Source of the DNA: Desulfotignum sp032250905
GTDB taxonomy: Bacteria > Desulfobacterota > Desulfobacteria > Desulfobacterales > Desulfobacteraceae
Direction of reading: 5' to 3'
Length of the DNA: 55,326 bases
NCBI GenBank assembly: GCA_032250905.1
Contig: JAVVEQ010000017.1
Location: 1 to 55,326 of the forward strand
Below are positions 34,035 through 43,463 of this stretch, piece by piece. The position numbers and the translations under genes are program-made. The stretch's first letter is position 1, and the number at the start of each line of letters is the position of its first letter. Under the pieces are notes generated by a model. That model was not told the DNA's origin and did no database searches. It saw only the letters and a program-made list of their open reading frames with translations.

Positions 34035-35018
34035 ATGCGTTGGATTAGTATATTGCTGGGTCTGTCCGGTACCGGGGTCGCCGGTTTTTTCGCTCTCCGG
34101 GAAATTATCATGTCCCCCATGTATTTTTTTGAACTGTTCCTGGGCGGTTTGACCCGCGGCAGTATTTACGCCCTGATCGCCCTGGGATACACCATGGTGT
34201 ACGGCATCATTCAGCTGATCAATTTCGCCCATGGGGAGATTTACATGATCGGCGCCATGACCGCTCTGATCGTTGCCACGGTTCTGGGGATGTGGGGCTG
34301 GAACACGGCGGTGATCGTCATCCTGGCGTTTGTATTTGCCATTGTCTATTCCTGTGCCTATGGCTTTACCGTTGAAAAAATCGCTTACAAACCGTTACGA
34401 AATGCACCACGACTGTCCGCACTGATATCCGCCATCGGCATGAGCCTGTTTCTGCAGAACTATGTGATGCTGGCCCAGACCCCGGATTTTCTGCCTTTCC
34501 CGAGCCTGATTCCGGATTTTAAGTTCTGGGAGCCCTTTGCCCACATCATCACATCCGTGGAGATCACCATCATTATTACCACGGTGATCGTCATGATTCT
34601 GCTGGGCCTGCTCATCAAGTTCACCCGGATCGGGAAGGCCATGCGGGCCACGGCCCAGGACAAGGTCATGGCGGCCCTGCTGGGGATCAATGTCAACAAT
34701 GTCATCTCCGCCACGTTTGTGGTGGGCTCTGCCACAGCCGCCATCGGGGGCGTGCTCATCGCCTGCCATGTGGGCCAGATCAATTTTTATATTGGATTTC
34801 TGGCCGGTCTCAAAGCCTTTATTGCGGCTGTTCTGGGCGGAATCGGGTCCATTCCGGGCGCGGTGCTGGGATCGCTGGTTCTGGGTATTTCCGAAAGCTT
34901 TTTTACGGGTTATTTCTGGAGTGAATACGAGGATGTGTTCGCATTTTCCATTCTGGTGCTGATCCTGATTTTCCGGCCTTCCGGAATTCTGGGCCGCCAC
35001 GATACTCAGAAAGTATAA
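34035..35018 (+). CDS. livH: Branched-chain amino-acid-type ABC transporter permease LivH
   Basis: A 327-aa inner-membrane permease with about eight membrane helices. The family signature GSIYALIALGYTMVYGIIQLINFAHGE lies at ~40-67 and the C-terminal transmembrane GGIGSIPGAVLGSLVLG near 275. The start at 34035 has AGGA 8 bp before it; an ATG at 34110 would match the usual LivH N-terminus better, so the first 25 residues are uncertain. The EAA-like cytoplasmic loop (FTRIGKAMRATAQDKVMAALLG) that docks the ATPase is present. Confidence 0.94.
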   Translation: MRWISILLGLSGTGVAGFFALREIIMSPMYFFELFLGGLTRGSIYALIALGYTMVYGIIQLINFAHGEIYMIGAMTALIVATVLGMWGWNTAVIVILAFVFAIVYSCAYGFTVEKIAYKPLRNAPRLSALISAIGMSLFLQNYVMLAQTPDFLPFPSLIPDFKFWEPFAHIITSVEITIIITTVIVMILLGLLIKFTRIGKAMRATAQDKVMAALLGINVNNVISATFVVGSATAAIGGVLIACHVGQINFYIGFLAGLKAFIAAVLGGIGSIPGAVLGSLVLGISESFFTGYFWSEYEDVFAFSILVLILIFRPSGILGRHDTQKV

Positions 35019-35039
35019 TTTGGATTCAGGTGACGACTT

Positions 35040-36278
35040 ATGCCGATTAAACAACAGCTCAAACAATCTCTGATTATTGCCTTCTGGTTCATGATCCTGA
35101 CTTTTCCCATCATGGTGATCAAGGTCAACACGATCGAAAACACCATTGTTTTCAGATGGTTCAACCTTTTATGGGTAGGCGTGCTCGCTTTTTTTGCCTC
35201 CTTGATATGGAACTATTTTCTGAGGCGCGGCGAAACCAAAAAAAAGAAGGATTTCGAAGACGACACCCCAATAGTCCACCGTCTTCTGCAAAACGAACGG
35301 TTCCGCTACCCATTCCTGGGATTGGTGGCGGCTTTTTTCATCGCGTATCCGTTCATTTTCCCCATGTATCACACCTCCATCATGATATCGGCCCTGGTGT
35401 ATGTCATGCTGGGCCTGGGACTCAACATCGTGGTGGGGCTGGCCGGACTGCTGGATTTGGGATATGTGGCGTTCTATGCGGTGGGAGCCTATGCCTATGC
35501 CTTGCTGAACCTGCATTTCGGACTCAGTTTCTGGATGGTGCTCCCCATTTCCGCGCTCCTGGGCACCCTGTTCGGGGTAATGCTGGGATATCCGGTACTG
35601 CGCCTGAGAGGCGACTACCTGGCCATCGTGACACTGGGGTTCGGGGAAATCATCCGGATCGTTCTGGAAAACTGGGACGAATTTTCCAACGGGCCCCGAG
35701 GTATTTCCAACATACCGCCCCCCACATTTTTCGGACACAATTTCGGTCAGCAGAACACCATGATCTACATCTATTTCATTGTTATCGCCCTGGTGATCAT
35801 GACCATCTTTTTTGTGAACCGTCTGGAAAATTCCAAAATCGGCCGGGCCTGGATCGCACTGCGGGATGATGAAATCGCCTGCCAGGCCATGGGGATCGAC
35901 AAATTCAAGACCAAGCTCACCGCCTTTGCCTTAGGCGCCACCTGGGCCGCCATGGGCGGGGTGATCTTTGCAGCCAAAACCTCTTACATCAACCCCATGT
36001 CCTTTACCATCTGGGAATCCATTACCATATTGTGCGTGGTGGTCATCGGCGGCATGGGATCGGCCATCGGTGTCATTGCCGGGGCACTGGTGCTGATTCT
36101 TCTGCCGGAATACCTGCGGGCGGTGGCGGAATACCGGATGCTGGTTTTCGGAGCCCTTCAGGTCATTGTCATGGTTTTCAAGCCTGACGGTCTGATCAAA
36201 AGTGTTCGAAAGGTCTACACGTTTAAACCATCACAGGAAACCCAGCAGGAAAAAATAGCCCATGGAACCCATACTTAA
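35040..36278 (+). CDS. livM: Branched-chain amino-acid-type ABC transporter permease LivM
   Basis: A 412-aa permease. The core (~95-390) has the LivM signatures LVYVMLGLGLNIVVGLAGLL and YPVLRLRGDYLAIVTLGFGE, then the loop GRAWIALRDDEIACQAMGI facing the ATPase. An N-terminal extension (~1-75) adds two membrane segments and a basic/acidic linker (RRGETKKKKDFEDD); long N-termini occur in some LivM proteins. It overlaps livG by 17 bp. Confidence 0.94.
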   Translation: MPIKQQLKQSLIIAFWFMILTFPIMVIKVNTIENTIVFRWFNLLWVGVLAFFASLIWNYFLRRGETKKKKDFEDDTPIVHRLLQNERFRYPFLGLVAAFFIAYPFIFPMYHTSIMISALVYVMLGLGLNIVVGLAGLLDLGYVAFYAVGAYAYALLNLHFGLSFWMVLPISALLGTLFGVMLGYPVLRLRGDYLAIVTLGFGEIIRIVLENWDEFSNGPRGISNIPPPTFFGHNFGQQNTMIYIYFIVIALVIMTIFFVNRLENSKIGRAWIALRDDEIACQAMGIDKFKTKLTAFALGATWAAMGGVIFAAKTSYINPMSFTIWESITILCVVVIGGMGSAIGVIAGALVLILLPEYLRAVAEYRMLVFGALQVIVMVFKPDGLIKSVRKVYTFKPSQETQQEKIAHGTHT

Positions 36279-37053
36279 CGTTAAAAACCTGACCATGAAA
36301 TTCGGGGGGCTCAAAGCCCTGGATGATGTGACCATTGCCATTGAAAAAGGGCAGATTGCTGCATTGATCGGCCCTAACGGGGCCGGAAAGACCACGTTTT
36401 TCAACTGCATTACCGGCATCTATGAGCCCACCCTGGGTGATGTCCAGATCACACCTCCTGGAAAATCCACCCAGAGTCTTAGAGGATTCAAACCCAACTA
36501 CGTGACAGAACGGGGGATTGCCAGAACCTTTCAGAACATTCGGCTGTTCCATGGCATGACGGTGCTGGAGAACGTAATGATCGGCCGGCACTGCCGCTTG
36601 TCTTCCGGGATTATCAAAGCCATGCTCAGGCCTTCCAGCCAGCGGAAAGAAGAGCAAAAAGCCGTGTATGACAGTTATGAAATTCTGGAAAAAATCGGTC
36701 TGGACAAATATGTAAACGAGATGGCGGTGAACCTGCCTTATGGGGCTCAGCGCCGCCTGGAAATTGCCAGGGCCCTGGCCACAGACCCTTTTTTGCTGCT
36801 GCTGGATGAACCGGCAGCCGGCATGAATCCCAGGGAAACCAAAGAGCTGGATGATCTGATTCTCTGGTTGCGGGACAATGAAAACCTGACCATTCTGCTC
36901 ATTGAGCATGACATGAAACTGGTTATGAGCCTGTCCGACCAGATCCATGTGGTGGATTACGGTAAAAAAATTGCCGAAGGCACCCCTGAAGAAATCAAAG
37001 CCAACCCTGACGTCATTAAGGCCTACCTGGGAGAAGAATCCGACGATGCTTAA
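36262..37053 (+). CDS. livG: ABC transporter ATP-binding protein LivG
   Basis: A 263-aa ATPase of the liv system: Walker A GPNGAGKTTF (~36-45), Q-loop near RTFQNIRLF, signature LPYGAQRRLEIARAL (variant of LSGGQ, usual in LivG), Walker B LLLLDEPAAGMN, and switch His in LLIEHDMKLV. It drives transport as a heterodimer with LivF. Both ends overlap neighbouring genes. Confidence 0.95.
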   Translation: MEPILNVKNLTMKFGGLKALDDVTIAIEKGQIAALIGPNGAGKTTFFNCITGIYEPTLGDVQITPPGKSTQSLRGFKPNYVTERGIARTFQNIRLFHGMTVLENVMIGRHCRLSSGIIKAMLRPSSQRKEEQKAVYDSYEILEKIGLDKYVNEMAVNLPYGAQRRLEIARALATDPFLLLLDEPAAGMNPRETKELDDLILWLRDNENLTILLIEHDMKLVMSLSDQIHVVDYGKKIAEGTPEEIKANPDVIKAYLGEESDDA

Positions 37054-37753
37054 ACTCAGCAATATTCACACCTATTACGGCAATATCCATGCTCTCAAGG
37101 GCATTGACATCGAAGTGGCGGAAGGTGAGGTGATTTCCCTGATAGGTGCCAACGGAGCCGGAAAATCCACCACATTGATGACGACTTCTGGTATTGTTCC
37201 GGCCAAGAAAGGAACCATTGAGTTCAACGGAGAAGATATCACGTATCTGTCCCCGGATGAAATTGTCAAAAAAGGGATCTGCCAGGTGCCGGAAGGCCGT
37301 CGAATTTTTCCCTATCTCACCGTGGCCGAAAACCTGGATATGGGAGCCTTTCTGCGCAATGACAATGAAAAAATCAAACAGGATCTGGCGTATGTCTATG
37401 AACTGTTTCCCATCCTGGCCAACCGCCGGAACCAGGCCGGCGGCACTTTGAGCGGGGGGGAACAGCAAATGCTGGCCATATCCCGGGCACTGATGTCGCG
37501 GCCCAAGGTGCTGCTGCTTGATGAGCCGTCCCTGGGCCTGGCACCCATTGTGGTCAAACAGATTTTTTCTATCATTGAAAAGATCAATCTGGAAAGCAGA
37601 ACCACCATTTTTATTGTGGAACAGAACGCCAATCTGGCCTTGAAGGCGGCTCACCGGGGATATGTCATGGAAACCGGACGGATTACCATGACAGATACCG
37701 GTGAAAATCTGCTGGCCAACGAGAATGTCAAAAAAGCCTATCTGGGAATTTAG
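37046..37753 (+). CDS. livF: ABC transporter ATP-binding protein LivF
   Basis: A 235-aa ATPase: Walker A GANGAGKSTT, signature LSGGEQQMLAISRAL, Walker B VLLLDEPSLGLAP and switch segment FIVEQNANLAL. ATG 37046 lies inside the end of livG and gives the usual LivF N-terminus (MLKLSNIHTYYG). It ends the liv operon, 2 bp from the stop of a convergent GNAT gene. Confidence 0.95.
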   Translation: MLKLSNIHTYYGNIHALKGIDIEVAEGEVISLIGANGAGKSTTLMTTSGIVPAKKGTIEFNGEDITYLSPDEIVKKGICQVPEGRRIFPYLTVAENLDMGAFLRNDNEKIKQDLAYVYELFPILANRRNQAGGTLSGGEQQMLAISRALMSRPKVLLLDEPSLGLAPIVVKQIFSIIEKINLESRTTIFIVEQNANLALKAAHRGYVMETGRITMTDTGENLLANENVKKAYLGI

Positions 37754-37755
37754 GG

Positions 37756-38193
37756 TTACAGGTCTTTTTTCAAGTTGATGAATTCACTGCGTTTGAACCC
37801 GAGCTTCTTGAAAAAGGACAGCACATCTATGGAATCCCACATCACGGACGAATAGATGCAGGACACTGCTTTTTCTCTGTAAATATCACAAATCCGGTTG
37901 GCCAGTGCCAGACCGATGCCTTGTCCCATGTACTCCGGATGCACGCCGATGGCCATGATCCAGGCGCTTTTCCGAATTCCGAATCCCGCATACAGGGTGG
38001 TGGAGATCATGTATCCCACGACCTTTTGGTTCAATTCCGCCACCAGGCTGGTAGCGCCGTTTCCGTCAGACGCCTGCTGTTTCACCAGCTTGAGAAAATC
38101 GACATTGGCATCCTGCGGGGAGATGGCCCCACGGATATCTTCTATTGCCTGGGCATCCTCCAGGCGGATTTCTCTGATGATCGGTTCTTCCAA
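37756..38193 (-). CDS. GNAT-family N-acetyltransferase (TTG start)
   Basis: A 145-aa acetyltransferase. The acetyl-CoA-binding motif A reads IMAIGVHPEYMGQGIGLALA (~79-98) and motif B is SVMWDSIDVLSFFKKLGFKR, resembling RimI-like enzymes. The acceptor is unknown. The start must be TTG at 38193: GGAGGAGGG stands 8 bp upstream and no ATG is near. It lies 19 bp after a DUF2080 gene, probably co-transcribed, and converges on livF. Confidence 0.87.
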   Translation of the reverse strand: MEEPIIREIRLEDAQAIEDIRGAISPQDANVDFLKLVKQQASDGNGATSLVAELNQKVVGYMISTTLYAGFGIRKSAWIMAIGVHPEYMGQGIGLALANRICDIYREKAVSCIYSSVMWDSIDVLSFFKKLGFKRSEFINLKKDL

Positions 38194-38212
38194 AGTGTTG
38201 CCCTCCTCCCTG

Positions 38213-38407
38213 TTATTCGACTTTGATAATTTTTACAGTATGCCCCACCCAGTTGGGCGGCAGGTATATCCGGCCACTGTTGCCTGAAGATTTCACCTCT
38301 TTTTCAATCATTTCCTCCCCGTACACTTCGAACTTGACCCTGGCCTGAGGGGCCGGTTTGACATCCTGGGGTTCCACGGGGCTTTCCGCTTGATTTTTAT
38401 CCGTCAT
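38213..38407 (-). CDS. DUF2080-family small protein with a Pro/Gln-rich N-terminal extension
   Basis: 64 aa. The C-terminal half KSSGNSGRIYLPPNWVGHTV resembles DUF2080, small basic proteins mostly described next to transposase genes in archaea and bacteria, with a swapped-hairpin AbrB-like look (SGNSGRIYLP). The first ~25 residues are rich in Pro, Gln and Glu and probably disordered. No transposase is nearby. It stands 19 bp upstream of the GNAT gene. DNA binding or a small antitoxin/regulator role would be plausible but is inference. Confidence 0.65.
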   Translation of the reverse strand: MTDKNQAESPVEPQDVKPAPQARVKFEVYGEEMIEKEVKSSGNSGRIYLPPNWVGHTVKIIKVE

Positions 38408-38557
38408 TTAATATCCCATTCCTGATGAAAAAGATTCTTTGCCTGTCCTTCGATCACCATACCAGACGCGATGATTCTCATTCTGGAAAACGGGTCGACT
38501 CTGTCAGCATGCAGTGACTTTATATTGTTTTTTCTTTTTTTTCAACGTCTACCCGTC

Positions 38558-38599
38558 AAAAACACTCCAGGCAGCGCGGTCAAGGTTGACGCCACTGCC
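38558..38599 (-). terminator. Probable terminator of the pad-like operon
   Basis: On the minus strand a 7-bp stem GGCAGTG/CGCTGCC (one G-T pair; 38593-38599 with 38570-38576) is followed within eight bases by five T. It lies 31 bp after the NrfD-like stop. Nothing else is evident in 38408-38629 apart from a T-rich run near 38521-38542. Confidence 0.6.
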
Positions 38600-38629
38600 C
38601 GGGTGTCCACTTTGGATGCAAAAAAAATA

Positions 38630-39535
38630 CTACAGCAGGGGATTATACACAGCTGTTTTCATAATAAGATACCGGATGGCCAGATCTCCCGCAAGGACAG
38701 ACGTCAGTCGCAGAAAAATCAGAAATCCGTTGGTGTTGCCGCCCCACATGATCAATGTGAAAATCAAAGGGACCAGAACCGCCAGGACTCCCACACCCAC
38801 ATAAGCAATCCGTTTGAGATCTGCCTGCAGCATTTTCTGGATCGAGACCTTGGCGACATCGCTCATATGCCATGTTCCCCATGCATACAGTCCGATACAC
38901 AGAAAATAGATCAAAAAGAATGTGGCAGACCAGATTTCCATGCCTGAGACCACTGCGGCATTGCCGGTCAGTGCAAAAATGAGCTGGAGCATCTGCTGTC
39001 CCACCCAGATCCCTGAAATGACTGACAGGGGCAGCACAATGGTGGAACTCCAGGCTGGTAGAGCCCGGATCACGTTCATGGTGGCAAACCCGTGGGAAAT
39101 GATCAGCAGACACAAAATGCCCATGATAAAATTGAACACCATGTTAAATCCGCCCGGGGTAATCATCTGAATAAATCCCAGAGCGGCAAAAACACCGATG
39201 ATCCAAATGCCCCGGGACAATTCCGAGGTATTGGGCCGCATGAGCATCCGCCAGGCCCTTTTGGGATTACCCAGATACAGCATATGGATGATCCCGCCCA
39301 ACACCAGCGTGATCACCCAGCCGATCACGATCCCTGGACGGAAGCTGTAAAACAGGGACATGAAATACAGGCCGGCTCCGATTTCAGAGAAAAAGAAGGC
39401 CAGCCACAGAAAAATTCCTTTTTCATCGATCCACTGCCGCTGACGGGTAGGGTTGATCATCCACTCATAGGGTTTGATCCCGGAACCATCGGACGGAAAC
39501 ATGGTTTCAACCAGGTTTTGGTGATTATCATTCAT
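38630..39535 (-). CDS. NrfD/PsrC-type membrane subunit (PadD-like)
   Basis: A 301-aa integral membrane protein with about eight hydrophobic segments between residues 40 and 295. It follows the NrfD/PsrC pattern of quinone-interacting subunits that carry no haem or Fe-S cluster. The strong GGAGGG precedes its ATG. As last gene after a molybdopterin subunit and a four-cluster Fe-S subunit, it would anchor the complex and pass electrons to menaquinone, as PadD does for phenylacetyl-CoA:acceptor oxidoreductase. Topology is clear; the pad assignment rests on gene order. Confidence 0.8.
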   Translation of the reverse strand: MNDNHQNLVETMFPSDGSGIKPYEWMINPTRQRQWIDEKGIFLWLAFFFSEIGAGLYFMSLFYSFRPGIVIGWVITLVLGGIIHMLYLGNPKRAWRMLMRPNTSELSRGIWIIGVFAALGFIQMITPGGFNMVFNFIMGILCLLIISHGFATMNVIRALPAWSSTIVLPLSVISGIWVGQQMLQLIFALTGNAAVVSGMEIWSATFFLIYFLCIGLYAWGTWHMSDVAKVSIQKMLQADLKRIAYVGVGVLAVLVPLIFTLIMWGGNTNGFLIFLRLTSVLAGDLAIRYLIMKTAVYNPLL

Positions 39536-39552
39536 GTAAATACCCTCCTCAG

Positions 39553-42168
39553 TTACGCTTTATAAATCTTGACAGCAACCGCAGTTTCCATGTTACCGGC
39601 GACCGGGTCGAAATATTTGAGTTTGGATGGCAGCAGTTTGCAGAAGTTGGCGCCTTTGCCCTTGGCAATGGGTCGTCCATCCGCCCACAATCCGCCCTGT
39701 CCGGCAATACCGATTACCTTGGGACTCTGGGCCTCCATGGTCTTGACAATGCCTTTTTCCTTGACACCGTATTTGTTTTCGATACAGATGATATCCCCGT
39801 CCTTTAACCCCCGTTCTTTTGCCATGGTGGTATTCAAGGTGATGGTAAAGGTATAGGGACACATTTTGGATACTTCATCCACATAAGGATTCTGGAACGT
39901 GGTGTTGTTGGTATGCAGAATATCCCGGTAGGAGAACGCCAGCAGGTCATATTCATCATCCAGGTCCTTGTGGGATTCCGGCCAGAACCAGGTGGGCAGC
40001 GGGGTATACTGATCCAGATCCATCTCCAGTTTCTTGTAGTCGAACCCGGTTTCCTCAAAGATCTTTTCCAGGGCCCGCCGGTCATGGATCAGATATTCCA
40101 TGTACACCGGGCACCGGGAATCGATATTCCAGCGCCAGTAAACATCCTCAATGGGTTTGTGCCAGGTGGCGTATCCCTGTTCTTCGATTTTTTCCTTGTC
40201 CGGCCCGTAAACCCACCTGAGGACCCGTTCGCCGATCTCTTTCCAGGTCAGTTTTTCACCCGGCTTGATCTGCAGATCCAGATCTTTGATTCCGTAATAA
40301 TCATTGAGCTTGGCATTGAACTTGTCCAGCACCCCGACCCGGTGAGCCACTTCGATGTAAACATCCATGAAGAACCGGGATTCGCCGATGGGCTTTGCCA
40401 CCGGTTTCTGCAGATGCACAAACCAGTCTTCATAAGAAGGCGATCCCGAAAAGAAGAATGCATCAATCTCGGATGACCAGCAGTCTTTTTCCAGATAGGA
40501 TACATCCGGGAGAATCAGGTCGCCGATGGCCTGATCGGTTTCGTTGATCCACAGATCGTTCTGCACCACAAAACAGTCCTTGAAGTTCTTCACAGCAGTA
40601 TCCCAGTCGGAATTACTGATGACAAAGTTGGCGGAAATGCCGAAAATCATTTCCGGTTTGGATTTCATGCCCAGTTTTTCATGGATATAATCCACCTCTT
40701 CCACATAGGGAATATGGGACAAGGTGCAGTGGGTCCACACGTCCACACATCCCATGTTGGTTGCCGGATAGCTGGGGGCATGTACCGGCCAGGGGTCATG
40801 GGAGTAGAAAACGGATGGAACGATCACGCCGTCGGTGCCCACGGTACAGGTCTGTTCATAATGCCCACCCGGGTAGGCCCGCCGAATCGCCGGCCATCCC
40901 AGCGTACCACCTGGCACGTCTTCAGCGCCCACCAGTTGAGCCATCAAATCAATGGCCGCCACCTGATGAATCCCGTTGGAATGCCCTTGAGATCCCCGGA
41001 ACGTGACGGAGGAAACCGGTCGATAAGGAAAGGTCTTGCCTTCAATGGTGATGGTGGAACCGATCTGGGCATTGTCAACCCAGCCCTTGGCCACTTCCAG
41101 GATCTTGGCCGCCGGCACGGTAGACACTTCGGACGCCCATTCAATGGTGTACTGTTTCAGATGCTCCTTGAACGGCACAAAGCAGGGACGGACCTTTTCT
41201 CCGTTGTATTCATATTCGCCATCCAGGGCCAGGTCTTCCCAGGCCGCGGATTTGTCGTCATATTCCTTGACCTCTCCGGCCCTGGTATCATACACCAGCG
41301 GCTTTTCGCTGGTTTCATGGCGCATATAGGTGCCGTCATCCTTGATCAGGTAGACGAAATTGGTCTTGGCCTTGAGATACAGCTCATCCATTTCCCCGCG
41401 CATGTTCACGATATAGTTGGCAATGGCCAGGCCGACAGCCGTGTCCGTGCCCGGCAGAATGGCCAGCCATTCCGTGGCCTTGCCCCCGGCGAAATTGCCC
41501 ATGGGATCGAAAACGATCTCCTTTATGCCTCTTCGAACCGCATCGGCACGCAACCGGGCGTTGGTCATGGCGGAATGTCCGGAGCCGGTGCCCTTGCTGG
41601 AACCCCATTTGAGTACATATTTGGTGTACCGCCAGTCCGGGGCGATGGACCAGGCCCCGTGAATCAGACCGCCCAGCATATGACAGGCGTTGCCACAGTG
41701 AAGGCTGCCCCCGCCGATGATGAAGTTTCCGTTGTTTTTCACGCCGAAGGCCTGGGCATAAAAATAAGGATGGTTATGGGGTCCGTCCGAGGCCCGCATG
41801 GTCTGGTTGGTGAACAGGATCTTGTTGGGATCATCCTCCATGATCTTTTTCATCTTGGTGACGATGATGTCATAGGCTTCTTCCCATTCAATCTCTTTCC
41901 ATTTCGGGTCCACGCCGATCCCTTTTTCCGGATTGGTCCGCAGCATCGGCTTCTTGATCCGGTTGGGGTCATGGTAGTACATGAGCCCGGCTGTGCCTTT
42001 ACCGCACAGACCCGCATTGGTGCCGCCCATGGTACTCTCTTTTATGCCCTCGATTTTCACCGGCACCCCGTTCACCACCCGCACTTTGGCCCCGCATCCG
42101 CAGTAGCACACGCCACAGGTGGTATTTACCCATTTGTCTTCCCAAATTTCATCTGTCTTATAGGTCAT
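39553..42168 (-). CDS. Molybdopterin oxidoreductase catalytic subunit, phenylacetyl-CoA:acceptor oxidoreductase (PadB)-like
   Basis: An 871-aa member of the DMSO-reductase family. The N-terminal [4Fe-4S] site is CGVCYCGC...GLCGKG. GGGSLHCGNACHMLGG lies where the metal-ligating residue usually is (a Cys there is possible). The C-terminal dinucleotide-binding domain begins near residue 735 (TFTITLNTTMAKERGL). There is no twin-arginine leader, so the enzyme is cytoplasmic, as known for PadB and unlike polysulfide reductases. The size fits the ~93-kDa subunit of the Thauera enzyme that oxidises phenylacetyl-CoA to phenylglyoxylate. AGGAGG precedes the ATG. Alternatives are other cytoplasmic Mo/W enzymes of the family; the neighbouring 2-oxoacid oxidoreductase supports the pad reading. 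Confidence 0.72.
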   Translation of the reverse strand: MTYKTDEIWEDKWVNTTCGVCYCGCGAKVRVVNGVPVKIEGIKESTMGGTNAGLCGKGTAGLMYYHDPNRIKKPMLRTNPEKGIGVDPKWKEIEWEEAYDIIVTKMKKIMEDDPNKILFTNQTMRASDGPHNHPYFYAQAFGVKNNGNFIIGGGSLHCGNACHMLGGLIHGAWSIAPDWRYTKYVLKWGSSKGTGSGHSAMTNARLRADAVRRGIKEIVFDPMGNFAGGKATEWLAILPGTDTAVGLAIANYIVNMRGEMDELYLKAKTNFVYLIKDDGTYMRHETSEKPLVYDTRAGEVKEYDDKSAAWEDLALDGEYEYNGEKVRPCFVPFKEHLKQYTIEWASEVSTVPAAKILEVAKGWVDNAQIGSTITIEGKTFPYRPVSSVTFRGSQGHSNGIHQVAAIDLMAQLVGAEDVPGGTLGWPAIRRAYPGGHYEQTCTVGTDGVIVPSVFYSHDPWPVHAPSYPATNMGCVDVWTHCTLSHIPYVEEVDYIHEKLGMKSKPEMIFGISANFVISNSDWDTAVKNFKDCFVVQNDLWINETDQAIGDLILPDVSYLEKDCWSSEIDAFFFSGSPSYEDWFVHLQKPVAKPIGESRFFMDVYIEVAHRVGVLDKFNAKLNDYYGIKDLDLQIKPGEKLTWKEIGERVLRWVYGPDKEKIEEQGYATWHKPIEDVYWRWNIDSRCPVYMEYLIHDRRALEKIFEETGFDYKKLEMDLDQYTPLPTWFWPESHKDLDDEYDLLAFSYRDILHTNNTTFQNPYVDEVSKMCPYTFTITLNTTMAKERGLKDGDIICIENKYGVKEKGIVKTMEAQSPKVIGIAGQGGLWADGRPIAKGKGANFCKLLPSKLKYFDPVAGNMETAVAVKIYKA

Positions 42169-42180
42169 AACGCCTCCTGT

Positions 42181-42837
42181 TTAATCGATATAATACACGG
42201 CGGGTTCAGTGCCGAATTCTTTTCTGAGTTGCTTGCCTTTCTTTTCCATGATCAACCGGTTGATCTCGCTGTTGGGATCATCCAGATCCCCGAACACCCG
42301 GGCCCCAACCGGACAGATATTCACACAGGCCGGTGTCGCGTCTTCATCCTTGCCCGGGGTCAGACTTTTTTTCATGCCTGCATCTACACGTTCGGAACAG
42401 AAATTGCATTTGATCACCGTCCCCAGGGTAAAAGGATAGAGTTTTTCGCCGATAATTTCCATCTCGGTTTTGCCCTGGCCCGGGAAATATTCCCGGTTTT
42501 TGACTGTTTCATCGTAATAAGTCCGCTGCTGATACGGACAGGCGATCATACAGGCCCGGCATCCCACGCATTTGGTATCGTCAATGGCCACGATGCCATC
42601 TTCTCTGACATAGGTAGCGCCGGTAGGACACGCCTCCACACAGGCGGCATCTTCACAATGGTTGCACAGGATCGGATAAATCAGCTTGGAAGAGGTGGGA
42701 AACTTGCCGGTTTCTCCGATCAGCACCCGGTTAAAGAACACGCCGGGCGGCAGAAAATGTTCTTCTTTACACGCGATGGTGCATCCCCAGCAGGCAATAC
42801 ACCGCTTGACATCGATTACCATTCCCCATCTAGGCAT
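42181..42837 (-). CDS. Four-cluster ferredoxin-type electron-transfer subunit (PadC-like)
   Basis: A 218-aa protein of the DmsB/PsrB family. Cysteine groups are visible at RCIACWGCTIAC, LCNHCEDAACVEAC, KCVGCRACMIAC and KCNFCSERVD...CVNIC, for four cubane clusters. It links the molybdopterin subunit (12 bp downstream) to the NrfD-like membrane subunit. ATG 42837 is preceded by AAAGGAG; an upstream in-frame Met at 42861 lacks this. No signal peptide. Confidence 0.85.
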   Translation of the reverse strand: MPRWGMVIDVKRCIACWGCTIACKEEHFLPPGVFFNRVLIGETGKFPTSSKLIYPILCNHCEDAACVEACPTGATYVREDGIVAIDDTKCVGCRACMIACPYQQRTYYDETVKNREYFPGQGKTEMEIIGEKLYPFTLGTVIKCNFCSERVDAGMKKSLTPGKDEDATPACVNICPVGARVFGDLDDPNSEINRLIMEKKGKQLRKEFGTEPAVYYID

Positions 42838-42900
42838 AACTACTCCTTTTTTCATATACATTCATAATTATATGTTGAAATTGATTCTGTGTCATGCGGC

Positions 42901-43452
42901 CTAAAGATCAACGGTTGTTACCTCCTCGAACCCTCTTCTGGCACAGACCTTGTTGGCATCCAGTTTTTTCCCGGAAAAATAATCCGCCAACGCCTCTAAC
43001 ACCGGCTCGATATCCAGCAGCCCCGACATTCTGGCAAACGCCCCCACCACCACGGTGTTGGGTATGGGCAATCCGATCTCTTCCATGGCAATCCTGTTGG
43101 CATCCACCACAGCCAGTTTTTTCAGATTCTCGTGCCGGATATCGCCCTGGTTCTTTTTATCGTTGAGCAACAGCATGCCGCCGGGTAACAGCCCGTCAAA
43201 CACGGCCGGAGAATTTTTCTGAGAGGGATCCAGAACCACCAGAATATTGGGATTGTAAATCTGGGTTTTCTCTTTCACCGGTTTGTCGGAAAATCGCCCG
43301 AATGCTGTGACCGGTGCTCCGCGGCGTTCAAATCCAAACATGGGAAAACTGGCACCGAACTGTCCTGTTCTGGCAAATGCATTGGCCAGAATCTTGGAGG
43401 TTGTCACAACCCCCTGCCCGCCTCTACCATGAAATCTAACTTCGCTCATCAT
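42901..43452 (-). CDS. 2-oxoacid:acceptor oxidoreductase gamma subunit (putative phenylglyoxylate type)
   Basis: A 183-aa protein with the POR gamma opening RFHGRGGQGVVTTSKILA and the segment PMFGFERRGAPVTAFGR. It forms the CoA/hinge domain of multi-subunit 2-oxoacid oxidoreductases. It stands after beta and before the PadC-like gene, 60 bp away. AAGGAG precedes the ATG. The family is certain; the substrate (phenylglyoxylate) is inferred from linkage with padBCD-like genes. Confidence 0.88.
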   Translation of the reverse strand: MMSEVRFHGRGGQGVVTTSKILANAFARTGQFGASFPMFGFERRGAPVTAFGRFSDKPVKEKTQIYNPNILVVLDPSQKNSPAVFDGLLPGGMLLLNDKKNQGDIRHENLKKLAVVDANRIAMEEIGLPIPNTVVVGAFARMSGLLDIEPVLEALADYFSGKKLDANKVCARRGFEEVTTVDL

Positions 43453-43463
43453 AATTTTTCTCC

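Noticed and set aside
32783..34120. 445-codon minus-strand frame across livK
   Set aside because: Antisense to a clear binding protein and the livK-livH terminator; no homology visible.
40681..42867. 728-codon plus-strand frame antisense to the molybdopterin subunit and its Fe-S partner
   Set aside because: Spans two genes on the other strand, has no domain-like content and low-complexity His/Gly/Phe composition; a shadow of codon bias.
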